64,000 bases of DNA from Chaenocephalus aceratus (lineage: Eukaryota > Chordata > Actinopteri > Perciformes > Channichthyidae): the NCBI GenBank assembly GCA_023974075.1, contig CM043788.1:29873054-29937053 (forward strand), written 5' to 3'. The position numbers and the translations under genes are program-made. Shown here piece after piece: positions 38,776-50,823 of this stretch. How positions within the stretch are numbered: position 1 is the first letter of the stretch; every line of letters starts with the position of its first letter. The notes under the pieces are model-generated. The model saw nothing but the letters and a program-made list of their open reading frames with translations, had not been told where the DNA came from and ran no database searches.

Positions 38776-39218
38776 TGAAGAGAAGTAGTACAAAGACAAC
38801 AATACAACTGCCAACTACAAAGCTATGAAGTATTTTCAATACCATTTCTCCATCTGTCTGAAACTGTCATGGAGCGAACCATACAAATAAAGTTAGATAT
38901 CAGAACAACATGCTATACACGGCAGTATATTTACTTATATGATAGAGTTTTTTCTTTCAAGCCAGCTCAGATCTGGGTCAAAAATGATAAAGATTATTTA
39001 TAAAAAAAACAGCTGCATTGAGTGAACTGTATCAGTTTGATTTACTATTTGAGGCAATCATCTTATTCTAGATGCACACTACTTGAATTAAATACAGGTA
39101 ATTGTTTGCAGATATTTTTCAGGCGGCAGTTTATTAATTTAGGATCAACAGGTGCACACTCATTGTGTCCATTATGTTTAAAGTACTATATTGGAATATA
39201 TTGGGAAAGAAATTTGAA
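38776..39218. other. Short non-coding spacer
   Basis: AT-rich sequence between two repeats; no gene or motif is recognised. Confidence 0.6.
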
Positions 39219-39222
39219 TTAA

Positions 39223-39606
39223 AGGTGGGGTACAGTAGGTAAGTTTGAGAAACCGGCTCGAGATACACTTTTTATTATATTCCATGGAATGCTCTTAACA
39301 TCCCGATAGCAATGAATATCTTAAGTGCTTTGACAAAAATCCATAAAAATGTCATCTGTGGAAGCCGTGGTACTGTAAAAAGCACGACCAATCATTTTAG
39401 CCGGCCCGGCTAAAGTAACTGGATGGCCTACCTGCCTGTCAGCCTTCCATCTGTGCACAAACTTATCTCGTGCCCTCATTGGTCATGTGCACGTTCGTGT
39501 GTGTTGGAGGAGGGGCTCTGTAAGGAAGTGGCAGATTTTTTCCGGCTGTGTATTTTCAAATTCTAGCGCACTCGAGCTGGTTTCTCCAAAATTACCTACC
39601 CCACCT
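39223..39606. mobile_element. TTAA-flanked MITE, 384 bp (Kolobok/piggyBac-type target)
   Basis: The ends are inverted repeats beginning AGGTGGGGTA, continuing on both sides to GAGAAACC.GCTCGAG. TTAA lies directly outside each end (39219-39222 and 39607-39610). A TTAA duplication with AGG-type termini fits Kolobok (or piggyBac) elements. The interior is non-coding. The termini are similar in style, but not identical, to the larger TTAA element at 46.25-49.87 kb. Confidence 0.75.
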
Positions 39607-39610
39607 TTAA

Positions 39611-40494
39611 GATGTAAATACTCTATACATATAGATAAATAAGTGCTGTAAATGCAGTTTTTAGTATATACTTCTTTGACTAATTGTGTGCTACCCTAAG
39701 CACCAGAGTGCTTTACTAAATCAGATTAGAAATATATTTCTAAGGAAATATTAAGAATATTGGAGCAGATAAACCCAAGCTGAGCTATTCCATTATTTTT
39801 GCAACAATGTATCAAAGATACACAGACAAAGTACATATGTAACCTTAAATAATGGCATATCAGTATCTATTCCAGCTTCTCAGCGCTCAACGCATTCTTG
39901 TCACTGCAGCGTCATTATTATGCATTCCTTCCAACACTTTTACCACTTTGCTATCAGCAACTTCCTTATTATGTCAGAAGCTGTCAAGAGAGGGGAGCAA
40001 ATTATCTGCAACGGTGAGAATTTCCTGTTGATGTCTCCAATGTTTCCCTTTGTTTTTCATTTATGACATGTCTTACCATTACCATAATAGCAGCAGGCTG
40101 CCAAAACTACCTGTTTCAAAGGTGGAAATAGGACGAAAAGGTCAGGTTTATTTTAACTGATAGAAAAAAGTGTTGCTTCACTTACTTGGCAGTTCACATT
40201 CTTGTCACATTGTACAACAACAAGCTAACTGCTGACCGGAAATATTTCCCCTGCCTAAGTGGAGAGCATTGTTATAGCCTTACAAATCTCTTCCATTTGT
40301 ACAGCTGTGGATTTACAAGAAAAGTACAGGGTACGTTAACTTTGTAATAGCTTTAATGTAGCACCTTGGAATTCTATCACAATCCCCTGGAACTCTGTAA
40401 ATGTCAAATCACTAACTAGTGAAACTTTGAATTGTAATTTGCACTTTAAATTTGTAATAGATTTAATCACAAAGTTGTGCTTTTTCCTCATGTA
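39611..40494. other. Non-coding spacer
   Basis: AT-rich unique sequence; nothing recognised. Confidence 0.6.
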
Positions 40495-40900
40495 ATACGA
40501 TACGATACGATACGATATTACTTTATTGTCAGATCAAGTCTGAAATTTGACTTGCGTCACAGCAGCTCCATGTCCAACATCAACAGACAAATATGCATAC
40601 ACAAATACATGAAACACAAACATTTAACATAACAGCACAATCAGTGAGAGAAAAACATGCTCAAAGAGCCTTCAGCGTGCATTTGGTCTGGGATGCAGCT
40701 CTGTATTTACTGTGAGGACTGACTGATGCACAAAGGAGTGCTTCAGTCTGACTTTATTGAATCGTGGGACCCTGTATCTCCGATTAGATGGTAGCAGTTC
40801 ATATTCACTGTTCGGAACATGGTTTGGGTCGGAGATGATGTTGTTGGACAGCCTCACTAGGTTGTTATGATAGGTTGAGTCATAGAGTCTCTCTCTCTCT
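40495..40900 (-). mobile_element. LINE 3' end with (ATCGT)n tail, minus strand
   Basis: The element's 3' tail is the TACGA-type repeat at 40495-40517 (ATCGT repeats on the minus strand), followed on the minus strand's upstream side by a 3'-UTR ('ttactttattgtca' text) and then the end of a reverse-transcriptase ORF. The 5' truncation point lies near the TC run at about 40.89-40.90 kb. This is the usual 5'-truncated non-LTR retrotransposon structure. Confidence 0.7.
40672..40857 (-). pseudogene. C-terminal tail of LINE ORF2 reverse transcriptase
   Basis: The 61-codon frame ends with YELLPSNRRYRVPRFNKVRL then KHSFVHQSVLTVN. The pattern (LLPSxRRYRVPR...R.K.SFV..) is characteristic of the extreme C-terminus of fish non-LTR retrotransposon polymerases, where it follows the RT domain. 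No RT catalytic motif is included because the copy is 5'-truncated. The methionine at 40857 is internal, not a true start. Confidence 0.65.
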
Positions 40901-40901
40901 C

Positions 40902-43900
40902 ATGTAACAGTTTACCAGCCTTCTATGAGACTGCAGACTTCATGATCTTTATGTAATTTAAATATTATTTACAATTTAAAGGCAATATTGAATCACAGAC
41001 TCTTCCATTGTATCCATTTCAACTGTAAATCATTTCATTAGAATCAGTGTTGAATTTCAACTTCTTTGGTGGCATCATTGGCATTGCAGAGAATAAAACA
41101 AGAGTACATGAGTATGAGTGTAAAGTGAAATACAATTGTCTGGTACGGGGTGTTAAGAATAATCAAATTGCAACAGACAGTCTAAATTAGGCATATATAT
41201 AGTTTGTAAAACGAATATCATCCTATGTTCCCTTTATTATGTGCATTCTATCATCATTTATCAGTTTATTTCTACACCACTGACCTAACCTTTGTTGTTA
41301 AATAATGGAATTTGCACATTTCTAGTTTCAGTAGTCAAGCTAGAAACTTTGTGCATGTTCTTGTGACTTTTCTGCCTCTGTGTCCTTCTGTTTGTCTGCC
41401 TCTGCTCCCTCACTTTCCTCAAGAGTGACACCGACTAAGGTGACGCCTGCAGTAGCCGAGATACGGCAGAGCTAATGGATTTGTCCCAGGCATCTGAGAG
41501 ACAACAGAGCCCAGCCTCAGATGGGATGAAACACAAAGACAGAGTATAAACGGCTCTCTATTTCATCTTCATTTGACCTTAAAAGAAACTTTTAAAAAAA
41601 AGTGAGTGAACCATGTCTCACGTCTCACCTCATCTACACCATGGCCCCCATCCATCATCTGTGGCAGTCTAAATCTCCATGCTCCCATTCCCCTAAAGGA
41701 GGGTATATGTAAAGAGGAGGGGTTTGTTGTTAAAGGCTAAAAAAAAAAGTGTCTCCAAGGGAAAGGCTTTAAGAAGACTTGCTACATTCCATGTGAATTA
41801 CATCGTTTATCTGATTTTTTGTAAAACATCAAAAAGCCTTTGTGACACATAACCATGTGTTCCATTTCACTCACATGCACCAAACTGCTGTTTCAATGCA
41901 GCTCAGTGTAGGATTTATAAAACACATTGGGGCTGACGCATAAGCTCAAACCTCAGCTTCAGGGCAAGTTTCAGAACCAGGGTCAATCACAAGATGGAGA
42001 ATAAATATAGTGAGCTGTAACATTACTATAAAATACAAAATAAATTGACTCATATCAATAGGAACAGGCCCAAACTGAACTCTTGAGCACATTTTTCATC
42101 AATTACATGAAGTTGTAATTTACGATGAAAGATAATGGTGGCGTCACGTTGAAAACCAGATGCAAAGATTTATACCCTTTTTTTTTACATTACAGCTCAA
42201 GCCAGTAGGAGGAGTCATATTTTACCTTTGACTAGACCTACATTTTGTCCTTCAACAACATAAAAATGTCCCTCGTGCCTTGACTCATTGCAGATTTATA
42301 GTAATTGCGCAAAGCTGATTGAAGTTTAATTGTGTGTTGTAAAGTTGTGGAACATACTAAAAGAATGACGTAAAAACCTGTGTGCCAAGGGATACAATAT
42401 GCTGTAATTTGGTCTATAAACATTCAAAACTGTTCACAGTACCAAGGCTTCATGCTCAAAAGATCATGGCAGTAATTGTCACCTGAAAAATCCATAATGT
42501 TATTGTTCTACATCCTCTATGGTACAAGATTGAACCATTCGTGACCTTTCATTCAAAATCAAAAGTGGGTGGTTAACTATGTTCCAACACATAAATAAGC
42601 GGGATTAGGGTGCCATTATTGCCTTTTGAATAATCAGTTGCACAAGTGTAATGCATTCCTGAGCAGACATTATTGATTTACTGTTAGTCTCAAACCCATC
42701 CATAATTCATATTTAAGCTGCAGGCTCTTCCATGATAGCTGAGAAAATCATTTTAAGGCATGAGCAGAGAGGCATCGGGAGAGTTGTGAAGCTGTAAGTG
42801 AAAACTGACGCGACAGGAAATGAAAAGGGGAGCGAAGTAGCCAATCATCCAACATTCCTACCAAACCTTGTACCAGGGGGTGGGGAGGTCAAAGGTGAGG
42901 GGTTTCTGGATGGCAAGCACAGCTGTGTGCCATGAGGAGCGCACAAAGCTGCCCCAGCGTGACCCCCAAAGTCACCACTTCCACCGGGAGTTACCCATAA
43001 CACATCTGGGCCTGATTCCCTCTAGAGGCAGGTATCATGGCAGAACAGAGGGCCTCCTTTTCTCTTGTTTGTTTGTCATTTATTAACCTCGTCCCAACCT
43101 CGCCGTGCCCTTCTCATTAGAGCTGTGATTGACAACTCAAAATGCCAAACTTACCCTGACATCCTGCACTAAAGCCTATGTTTTTAAAATAGGGAACTTC
43201 ACAAATCCATGCCGAGTGCCCGGGTAATGTTTATTGGACTCTAATCAGAGTCAAATACAATTAACCTACAATATTACCATCAAGTGCAGCCCACAAAGTA
43301 AAGTCATTTGCCATTTCTCCCTTCCAATATATTATATGTAACACATTTCTGGTACTTAACAAAAATGTTGGTCTGTGTTATCCATTATTATGCCGTGACA
43401 AATCTGCAAAAATGCCACGAGACTTAATCAGTATTGTATTACTGATTGATTCTTGCTTTTTGCTGTTAATATGAAACCGTTACCAATTTTGATAAACTGA
43501 TACAAGTCTGCCGGCACTCCAAGATACGACACAAAAGACTGATAATGTCTGACGACAGATCAAACACATCATGAATTGTAAAGGTCTCATTGTAAGGATG
43601 AGATGCCCTGCAGTCTAACAACCTTTGACCTCAGGTCAACGGTCTGGTTTGGTGTGTTTGCATATGTGAGCATTTTAGAGAAAGGGTGAAGTGTTGTGCT
43701 GTGATTGTTTGTTTTCTTGAATGTGTCCAAGTGTGTGTCTCCGTATGTGTCAGCATGCCTGCATGTGTAACAGATTTTTGAAGAAGTTGTTTAATCAACC
43801 CCCCACCATCATTCCACCTCCTTCCTCATTAAATGCACATTCCTCATTTGGCTTGATGGTAGAGTGCCCGTCCAACTTCTGTCCATAACAAAGCTTGGGA

Positions 43901-46251
43901 TTTTAGAAAGGTAAAGGAATACGCACTGAAGAGATTGCTATAGTCCATCTGCCAGCATCAGTAGAATTAGTGGCAGCCCATCAACATTTCAGTTCATTTG
44001 CATTACAAAATCAGAATGTTTGAATATACATGTTTGCATATTAACATATTTACAATGAGGGGTATGTTTTACTGAATTTATGATTTTAGTGCGTGTGCAT
44101 GTGCCACTGTAATTGTGTGCGTGTGTGTGTGGGGGTGTCTAGATCGTCCAACTCCTCAAACCCTGTTCTCTCTAGCTGTGAATGCAGAGCAAGCCAATTT
44201 AGCAATAGTCACATATCTGCCTCTCTTCTCTTCAAACCGTCTGCCATGCATGTTCTTTCCCACCACCTGTTAGCGATGCACTCTCCATGCCACTGAATGC
44301 AAACGAGACCTTGGCCCTGCACATAATTGAGCAACACGATGCATCTTCAAAGTACGTGCAGCAGATGTCTCTCATCTCCCGAGACATTATCTGAGAGGAA
44401 TGGATAAATAACACATAGGCGTAGAAATGAAGATGAAGGTGGTGGTGGTGGGGGTGAAGAAAGGAAGAAGTGTGGTGAGGAAGGAAGGGATGATGCTGAT
44501 CCTTTCCTGTCAGGCTGGGTTAGGAAAGGGCAAGAGGAAACAATGTGACTCCAGGGCAGAATGTGTGAGTGTGAATGTGCACTTGTGTTAGTGTGTGTAT
44601 GAGAGTGAGAGGGTGAGAAACAGAATGATCATGTTAACACCTTTAAAAAAGCATGCTGTTTGGTTCAGGTAAGTCTGCAAGACAATAAGTATCTAAAAGT
44701 AGAAATATGTACATAAATAATTAGCTTTAATTATTTTTCTAAGCTTGTTGGATTGTTGCAAAAGTGTTTGTATCTGACCCGAATGGCCACACTCAAAGGC
44801 AGAGTGAAAAGTAATTTGTCAGCGAGATGCGATACTGTTGCACATTTTTACACACACTCTCGGGGGAGGCATTAATAGTGTAGCACTCAATTATTCATCA
44901 AAAGTGACATACATAGTTCTGCAAAGAGAGCTATAAGAAGAAGTTCAAACCCTGCTTATTTTCTCACCTCTTCACAGCTGGTCAACCACATGAAGTGGGT
45001 GTGAATGTCAGATTGTCAGTTTAAGAAAGTTACAGGGAAACAAGTCCCATATTTCATATGTCAGAAGGTTATGTACAAAGAGGTTAATGCTTCACTCCCA
45101 GTTTGAATCCAGTAGAGTTTGACTGCTCTCAACTGGGTTTATAATGTGAGTTTTGAAGAATATGTACTCCCAAAATCAATGTTCTCAAAACTTGATTTGC
45201 TCTACAAATTCCCGGTATCTGTGATTTTTTTAGGTTTTGCCAAATTTGACATGTTTGTTGTGGCAATTACAATACCTTTAAAGAGCAGATGATTAAATAA
45301 ACCATCTGTACTTTCTGAGTGATTTTGGGACCTATGTCTGATAGTTACTGTGTTTGATCCAACTTTTTTTTAATGAAATGATGTTCTTCCTCCCCTGACG
45401 CTTTGAAGAAATATTAAGGGCATGGTTATTTTTCAGTGGATCGTCACAACGGCATCTTGGAAATGTGCTGTGTGTGTCGGGGGTGTTAACTAACAGTTCA
45501 GATCTTTTGAGCAGGGAAGGAGTCAGCAAAATTGTGCTGCCTTCCACCGTCTCATTAACGTCCAGCCAGGGAGATGGGAACAAACAGAGTGGCTGGGGTC
45601 TCCGTGGTTACCCTGCGTGAAAACCAAATCAATGACATGCTCTCTCTCCGATGGTGACGAGGTATTAATGAGCTTCCAATGCCAATGAGAGCCAATTATC
45701 AGCCTTAGGAGGGAGAGAAGTGCAAAACAAATAGGGGGGACATTGGAGAAGCAGACCAAGTGTCCGCAGAGATATGCAAAGATCAGAAAATGCCATTGCT
45801 TCCAGACTAATATTTTTATAAGCAGCAAAGTGGAAAGACAGCTTAACCGTCGTCAATATACTGTCAGTAAATGTGCGGAAGATCATTATAGTACACTCAG
45901 ACACATGTCCAGGCACTGTAAAAATGCCTCATAAAAACACTTTTCTATTTTAAAAAAACGTACCAAGGGATATTGACAAGTCTTCTCCTGTCAACACTTC
46001 ACTCGTAATTACTTTAATTAGTTTAGCACATTTTAGAGAACAGCAAATATCCCCATTTTACACAACCCTCTCCTCTTACTAAATGTTGATGATGTATAGA
46101 AATTACATTCAGCTGACTTTTGATATTATTGCAATTGACCTTATTTTAGCTTTAGTTGCAGAAGATGAGGGAAAATAAGAGTGTGGATAACTTGAAATCG
46201 GAAATGTAATCTTCTGAGATGAGAAGCATTCATTCAATCCCATCATTTAAT
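40902..46251. other. Unique non-coding DNA
   Basis: No exon is recognised. GT-rich patches occur at 43.7 and 44.1 kb, and a G/A-rich purine tract at 44.41-44.49 kb. Segments at 42.7-43.1 kb and 45.4-45.8 kb are less AT-rich than their surroundings and could be conserved regulatory DNA, but nothing here proves it. Overlapping minus-strand frames at 45.3-45.9 kb lack domains. Confidence 0.55.
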
Positions 46252-46455
46252 TTAAAGGAGACCTATCATGCTATATTTAAATGATATAGTGTATGACCAT
46301 ACCTATATAAGGTATATTTATACATTTTATTTTTCAAAATACCAAACAGATCATTTTTTAGACATGCCTCGTTTCGCTCATTTTCGCTCTATTCCAAGCC
46401 CGTCTTTGAAAATTCTGAGCAGCAGCTGACCACGCCCCCCTGCAGAAGAGCAGGC

Positions 46456-47283
46456 ATGAGCCGGCGAGAGTCACGTTACCATGCTTGCTGTGATTACGAG
46501 TCTCGAATAAACATGTCATCTCAGAGCAATGCATGTGTTCAAGCATACTATCAATTTGATCCAGAAACTGACCCTGAAGCAGCGGAGGTTTTGGTGGAGG
46601 TGAAAAAATCTCGGTTGCAGCAGGACGTTTCTGAATGGTTAGCTGACAAGCTGTTGTCCCTATTTATTTTACTCTGTTACGATGCTTGCTCCTTATTCCG
46701 TTCATATTTTGGCTAATTGGCAAGAATGCAATGTGTACAGTTTGTAACGCAAAAACAGCGATATATATATATATATTTATAAAGGGAGACATTCATATTT
46801 TCAGCATATATACAATGGCCTCATTGCGTTTATTAATAGTTTACAGTCCTTTTCTTCCAACATCGTGCAACAACCGTTGGAAAGTTGAATAATTTAGGAT
46901 GATAAAAAGTATAACTCCAACAACAAGTTGTCAGCAATGTGTGTAGTTTCATGTGTTTTTAAAAGCTCAGTTATTGACTTCTTTGTGCAAATTGCGCCAC
47001 GATGCCTTCTGAACGGAGAATGTGTGCTGCATGGAGATACCACAGGTAACATTTTTGATAGCTTTACTAAGTTGTCTGTTTAAATAAATTTTTCACATGT
47101 CATTCAATATATGTTTATCACAATGTGTCAAGACGGATGCAGTAACTTGAGGACTCTGTAACCTGTATGGTGGACCATCCTGGATTGGAGCCTGTGTGCC
47201 TAAATGTGTTCTCCCTGCAGAATGCGTTGAATATTTACAGAGCTGAACATGGTGGACTACAGTTGAGGCAAATAGAGCAGTGA
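46456..47283 (+). pseudogene. P2X7-like cysteine-rich gene remnant, three exons
   Basis: Exon 1 reads AYYQFDPETDPEAAEVLVEV then SRLQQDVSEW and ends at a GT near 46637. A second piece at 46984-47046 reads CANCATMPSERRMCA then WRYHR and runs into a GT donor (47047). A third piece, after an AG at 47141-47142, reads DSVTCMVDHPGLEPVCLNVF then SLQNALNIYRAEHGG and stops at 47283. The order (acidic lead, SEW, C-x2-C, ATMP..ER.CC-like motif, then C....HP....VCL...L..A...YR) matches the cytosolic P2X7-receptor-tail-like zinc-binding domain often found in fish repeat-associated proteins. The second cysteine of the usual CC pair is not seen, and the join between exons 1 and 2 is not clean. Whether this copy is expressed is unknown. 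Confidence 0.6.
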
Positions 47284-47763
47284 GTGGTTTGTTTGTTTTG
47301 CCTGAAATTGTAAAACGAATGCTAATATTGTTCATGGAAATAAATACTGGTGTATATGGCTTTATGCAATCTTTTATTCTGTCATTGTACATGTACTATT
47401 ATATTATATACTACACAGCAATGGCATAACACACCCATGTGTACGACAAAAAGTTCCACACACACACAACCTTATGCTTTTGAAATCAGAATATTCTTTA
47501 CCCATCCAAACATGAATAATCACGACACATTTTGATATCAACTTGGAACTTTATTGTCAAAATCAACGGTTAAAAAAACCCATAAAAAAAAACTAAATGT
47601 AGCCTACTTGTATTTTGTATAAATGACACTAAATATTTTTACAGAAGCTTTGTGAGCTGGTGCTGGGGCTTCCTTGGACGCAGGATCAGAGTGGTGATTC
47701 CGGCCTGCGTTGTCCTCAGGATACGCAGGGAGTTTCCTGATCTGTGAAATGTCGATGTTGGGT

Positions 47764-48200
47764 TCAGACAGCAGCCAAATTGAACCGTGTAGCATACCCG
47801 GCGATGACCTCCTCCCTGTCAGGTCGCTCATAATGGTGCAGGGTCCACAAAGACTTGGTCGAAGATGAGGTCCATCAAGTTGGCCACGTAGGGCTGTGCA
47901 ATGGTAAAAAAAGCACAACAAAAAATGTGGTTTAGATTAGTATATGCATGTAAAAAACTGAAACTTCTTTCTAATTTTTTTATTTTATATTTGTAAATAG
48001 TTGTATAATAAATATTTTAAACACTTACGGAATGTGGGGTCAGTCTTTACTGGTTTTGCTCTGCATTCTCCCTTCCTGGCCTTTGGGAACTGCAGTTTAT
48101 ACAGAGGGTTTCCAGTGGATGTAGTGGCTTGTGCACGCTCAGCGTTTTCATTGTAGTGCAGGGTTGCCAGGTACAGTCTTTCATTTCCGTCATGATAAAA
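47764..48200 (-). pseudogene. Downstream exons of the THAP-element gene
   Basis: One exon on - reads YHDGNERLYLATLHYNENAE then GNPLYKLQFPKARKGE and DPTF, ending at 48029 before a GTAAGT donor. The next exon starts at 47893 after a TTGCACAG acceptor and reads PYVANLMDLIFDQVFVDPAP. A 1-bp frameshift near 47.83 kb separates this from ERPDREEVIAGYATRFN and the stop at 47764-47766. The splice keeps phase (ATTCC joined to CCTAC), good evidence for a real gene structure. I recognise this text as the C-terminal part of THAP-containing proteins of fish transposons, but I cannot assign a biochemical role. The upstream exon boundary near 48.20 kb is unresolved. Confidence 0.6.
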
Positions 48201-48373
48201 CAAAATGTAAATAATAGCAAAGGATATACAAATTGTCACTAATTAGTAAGTATGTGAGGTGCTGGCCTGTAAAGAAGAACACATAGTTAGAACAAAATCA
48301 TCTCAACTTAGTATTCAGGATGAGAAAATACTATTTGGATAAATATAGTCTGAAATCCCAAAAGATGGGGCTA

Positions 48374-48868
48374 AAACTCTCTATTTAGCAAAACTCTCTA
48401 TTTAGCAAAGCTCTCTATTTAGCAAAGCTCTTTGCTTAGCCTTTTCCAATCTGAGTTAGTTTTGAACCGTAACGTGCATGCTGTGTTTCTGACTCAATGC
48501 AGGTGATGTGTTGGAGAGGGGCTGAGCTCAGTAGACTGACTGTAATGAGTGCTAGCCACTAATTAGCCTGTTGCTAGAGGTAAGGCATTGTCAACAACAA
48601 CAGACCGACGGGGCTTTAGCTCAGTTTTACTCGTGGTGTGTGTCTCCCCTCGCATACATACACAGTGTTGTATCCTAACACACCCCCATTTATATTCATG
48701 TGCGCAAACAAGTAAACACACAAAAGCTTTTACATATAACGCTGCAAAAAACGGCATGTCTCATTAGCGTAGCGTAGCGTAGCTTAGCTTACAGATCGAT
48801 GATATCTGATCGTTCTTACAGACTACAATCACAAAAGCGTTTACATATAACGCTGGAAAAAACGGCAC
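48374..48868. repeat. Internal short duplications in the Kolobok-like element
   Basis: Three 17-bp copies of a CTCTCTATTTAGCAAA-type unit lie at 48.37-48.43 kb. A separate roughly 38-bp segment (CACAAAAGC.TTTACATATAA then CGCTG.AAAAAACGGCA) occurs at 48719-48756 and again at 48829-48866. The run GCGTAGCGTAGCGTAGCTTA sits between them. All lie in the presumed intron between the THAP exon and the downstream exons. Confidence 0.85.
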
Positions 48869-49223
48869 TTGCCTACAGAAGATTACGTTTGTTATTATAA
48901 CTTACTCAATATGATTGTAGAGGATACAAAATACTAATAAATAGGAGAATAAATACTTGTGTTATCGCCTAGGGCATGGCTTTACAGCCTTCACACAGAT
49001 CGCCATTACGGCAGTATGTCTAAACATGTTAGCAAATGCCTGATAATTAAAATGACAAAGCAAAGACTGCGGAGCGTACAAAATAAAATGCTACAAAAAT
49101 ATATAAACACCTGACCGATTACTATTTGGGTTTGAGGCGACATTGATACGGCGAAGCTACATGCTACATGCTACAAGGTAGAGATAGCTTTATCAGGAAA
49201 AACACCGCTAAATAAAAACTTAC

Positions 49224-49520
49224 AGCTTCAAAATTGGATGTGTCCTCACTGGCCTGGTCCCGGATGGTTGGTATTGATCCCGGGTTTAGCATTACTTTGG
49301 AGGCATATCCGTGTTGGACTTGAGACAAGTTCATAAACATGTCCGTCGTAAAATGTTTGGAACACACAAACAGAAATCTGCCGTGGTCTTCTGGCACATG
49401 TCCCTTGTAAATGAAGTCTAGCCACAGATTCATTTCTTTTTCCACTGATGGCATTGCATGCAGTCCCCTGTCCCGAGTCTTGCAGCCAACAACAGCACAA
49501 CGTTTAACTATCTTAGACAT
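49224..49520 (-). pseudogene. THAP zinc-finger exon of Kolobok-like transposon
   Basis: The frame starts MSKIVKRCAVVGCKTRDRGL at 49520. It shows the THAP (C2CH) pattern: CAVVGC near residues 8-13, a central tryptophan in EMNLWLDFIY, then CSKHF (C-x2-H) and a closing SIPTI that corresponds to the AVPT-type motif of the domain. THAP domains bind DNA; in P and Kolobok transposons they recognise the element ends. The exon ends at 49224 directly before GTAAGT, so the gene was spliced. The exon itself is intact (99 codons). An in-frame ATG 24 bp upstream (49544) could also serve. The gene is called a pseudogene because downstream exons carry a frameshift and no catalytic domain was found. Confidence 0.75.
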
Positions 49521-50453
49521 CCTGGCAAGAGCAGGCAAAAACACAGATGTGGGTTGATTTAGCCTGCCGATAGCCTATATGCGAATGAGAGGTTTGGCAA
49601 TGCACGTGGCCGTGGCTCATTTCCCTGATAGGTGGAGAGTTGACCAATAAGCCGAGGACTTCTCTGTGACGTAGAAAAGTATTGAAATCTGGATCCGTTT
49701 TTTTCAGATCCGTTGCAGCCCCTTTTTTAGAGATTTGGCGAAGGAGGGAAATAGAGAGGGTTGTGTTTTCTGACACTTGGTGAGTTCCCTGGAACACCGG
49801 GGACACATATTCATGTAGAAAAAAAAGACGTACAAAGGTGCATTTTGCATGATAGGTCCCCTTTAACATTAGAAGCTCATTGACCTGTACAATAACTCAT
49901 TATTATTAGCTTCTCATGTCAAACTGTCACTTGTCAAATGTTCTAGTGTCTGGTTGATTCACACTGAGACAACTTTCAATAAGAAACATACATTATTAGC
50001 AAACTTTATAAGAATATATTTAAACTTAGTGCTGTCAAAACTATCGCGTTAACGGCGGTAATTAATTTTTTGAATTAATTGCATTAAAATATTTAACGCA
50101 TTTAACGCATGTGCAGAATGGCCCGCCCCATACGTGCCACCAGTGGCAGCGCCAGGGTATGGCGTAGGCTACACCCATACCAAGAAATGGCGCTCCTGGT
50201 GCGTTTAGGGGGTTAGCCCCACCATGACAAATGATGTTAAAGTTAACAAAATAAAGTCTGTCAACTCGCGCGGAGTAAATTGCACAGACAGCAGTTAGTA
50301 AGTAAGATTGATTTCAGTAGCCACGGTTTTGAAAACTTTTGTCACGTAGTGATCGTCTTCTCAATAGAACATCTTTGATAATGTCTTCTGGCCAATCAGA
50401 ATCAAGATAACTATACGTTACTCAAGATAACTATAATGTAGGTTACTATAGTT

Positions 50454-50698
50454 CTCAGAGTAACATGAAGTGAGATGTCTCACTATGGGATGCGCCTCAT
50501 CGCGGAGCAAACAGAAGCATCAATCTCATTACGCCAATCCTGATTGGCTGGTGATCTTGACATCAACGTCAGGGGAAATCACCCCCTATAAGTAGCCTGC
50601 GCCACGACGCATGCGTCATTCAAAATAAGCACCTCTTCTCGCTTCACCATAGCAAGGAGGGCCGTCTGGTGAGACATCTCACTTCATGTTACTCTGAG
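50454..50698. repeat. Internal complementary-type inverted repeat of DIRS
   Basis: 50454-50483 (CTCAGAGTAACATGAAGTGA...) is the exact reverse complement of 50669-50698. Related text extends outward (ACTATAGTT and GGTTACT motifs on both sides), and GATGTCTCACTATGGGAT recurs as a direct copy near 50.75-50.77 kb. DIRS elements use complementary internal sequence to complete their termini during replication, which fits this position. Confidence 0.75.
50582..50645 (+). repeat. Left inverted terminal repeat of DIRS
   Basis: It pairs with 59701-59760 in inverted orientation. The shared core is CGACGCATGCGTC; a 4-5 bp length difference lies just after it. It contains CCTATAAGTAG, a TATA-like element. 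Confidence 0.85.
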
Positions 50699-50823
50699 GC
50701 TGGGGTTACGTAAGTAACCTATAGTTCTCATTCATAACACTCCGTTCGATGTCTCACTATGGGATATTGTAGCTCCCGTATTGCCAGACGAGCTTATCTC
50801 GAAGATCACCGATCAACCAGAAT

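Larger units (their letters stand above)
46256..49862. mobile_element. Kolobok-like DNA transposon, 3.6 kb, TTAA target site
   Basis: The terminal inverted repeats are AGG(A/G)GACCTATCATGC at both ends, bordered by TTAA at 46252-46255 and 49863-49866. TTAA duplication plus a THAP-domain protein inside fits the Kolobok superfamily, whose transposases carry THAP DNA-binding domains. The element holds two convergent gene remnants. On + from the left end there is a cysteine-rich 'P2X7-like' gene (46.46-47.28 kb). On - from the right end there is a THAP gene (exons at 49.22-49.52 and 47.76-48.2 kb). No complete DDE catalytic domain is visible; the 48.2-49.2 kb stretch, where it might lie, is non-coding and repeat-bearing. 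The copy is therefore probably defective. The superfamily name is inferred. Confidence 0.75.
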
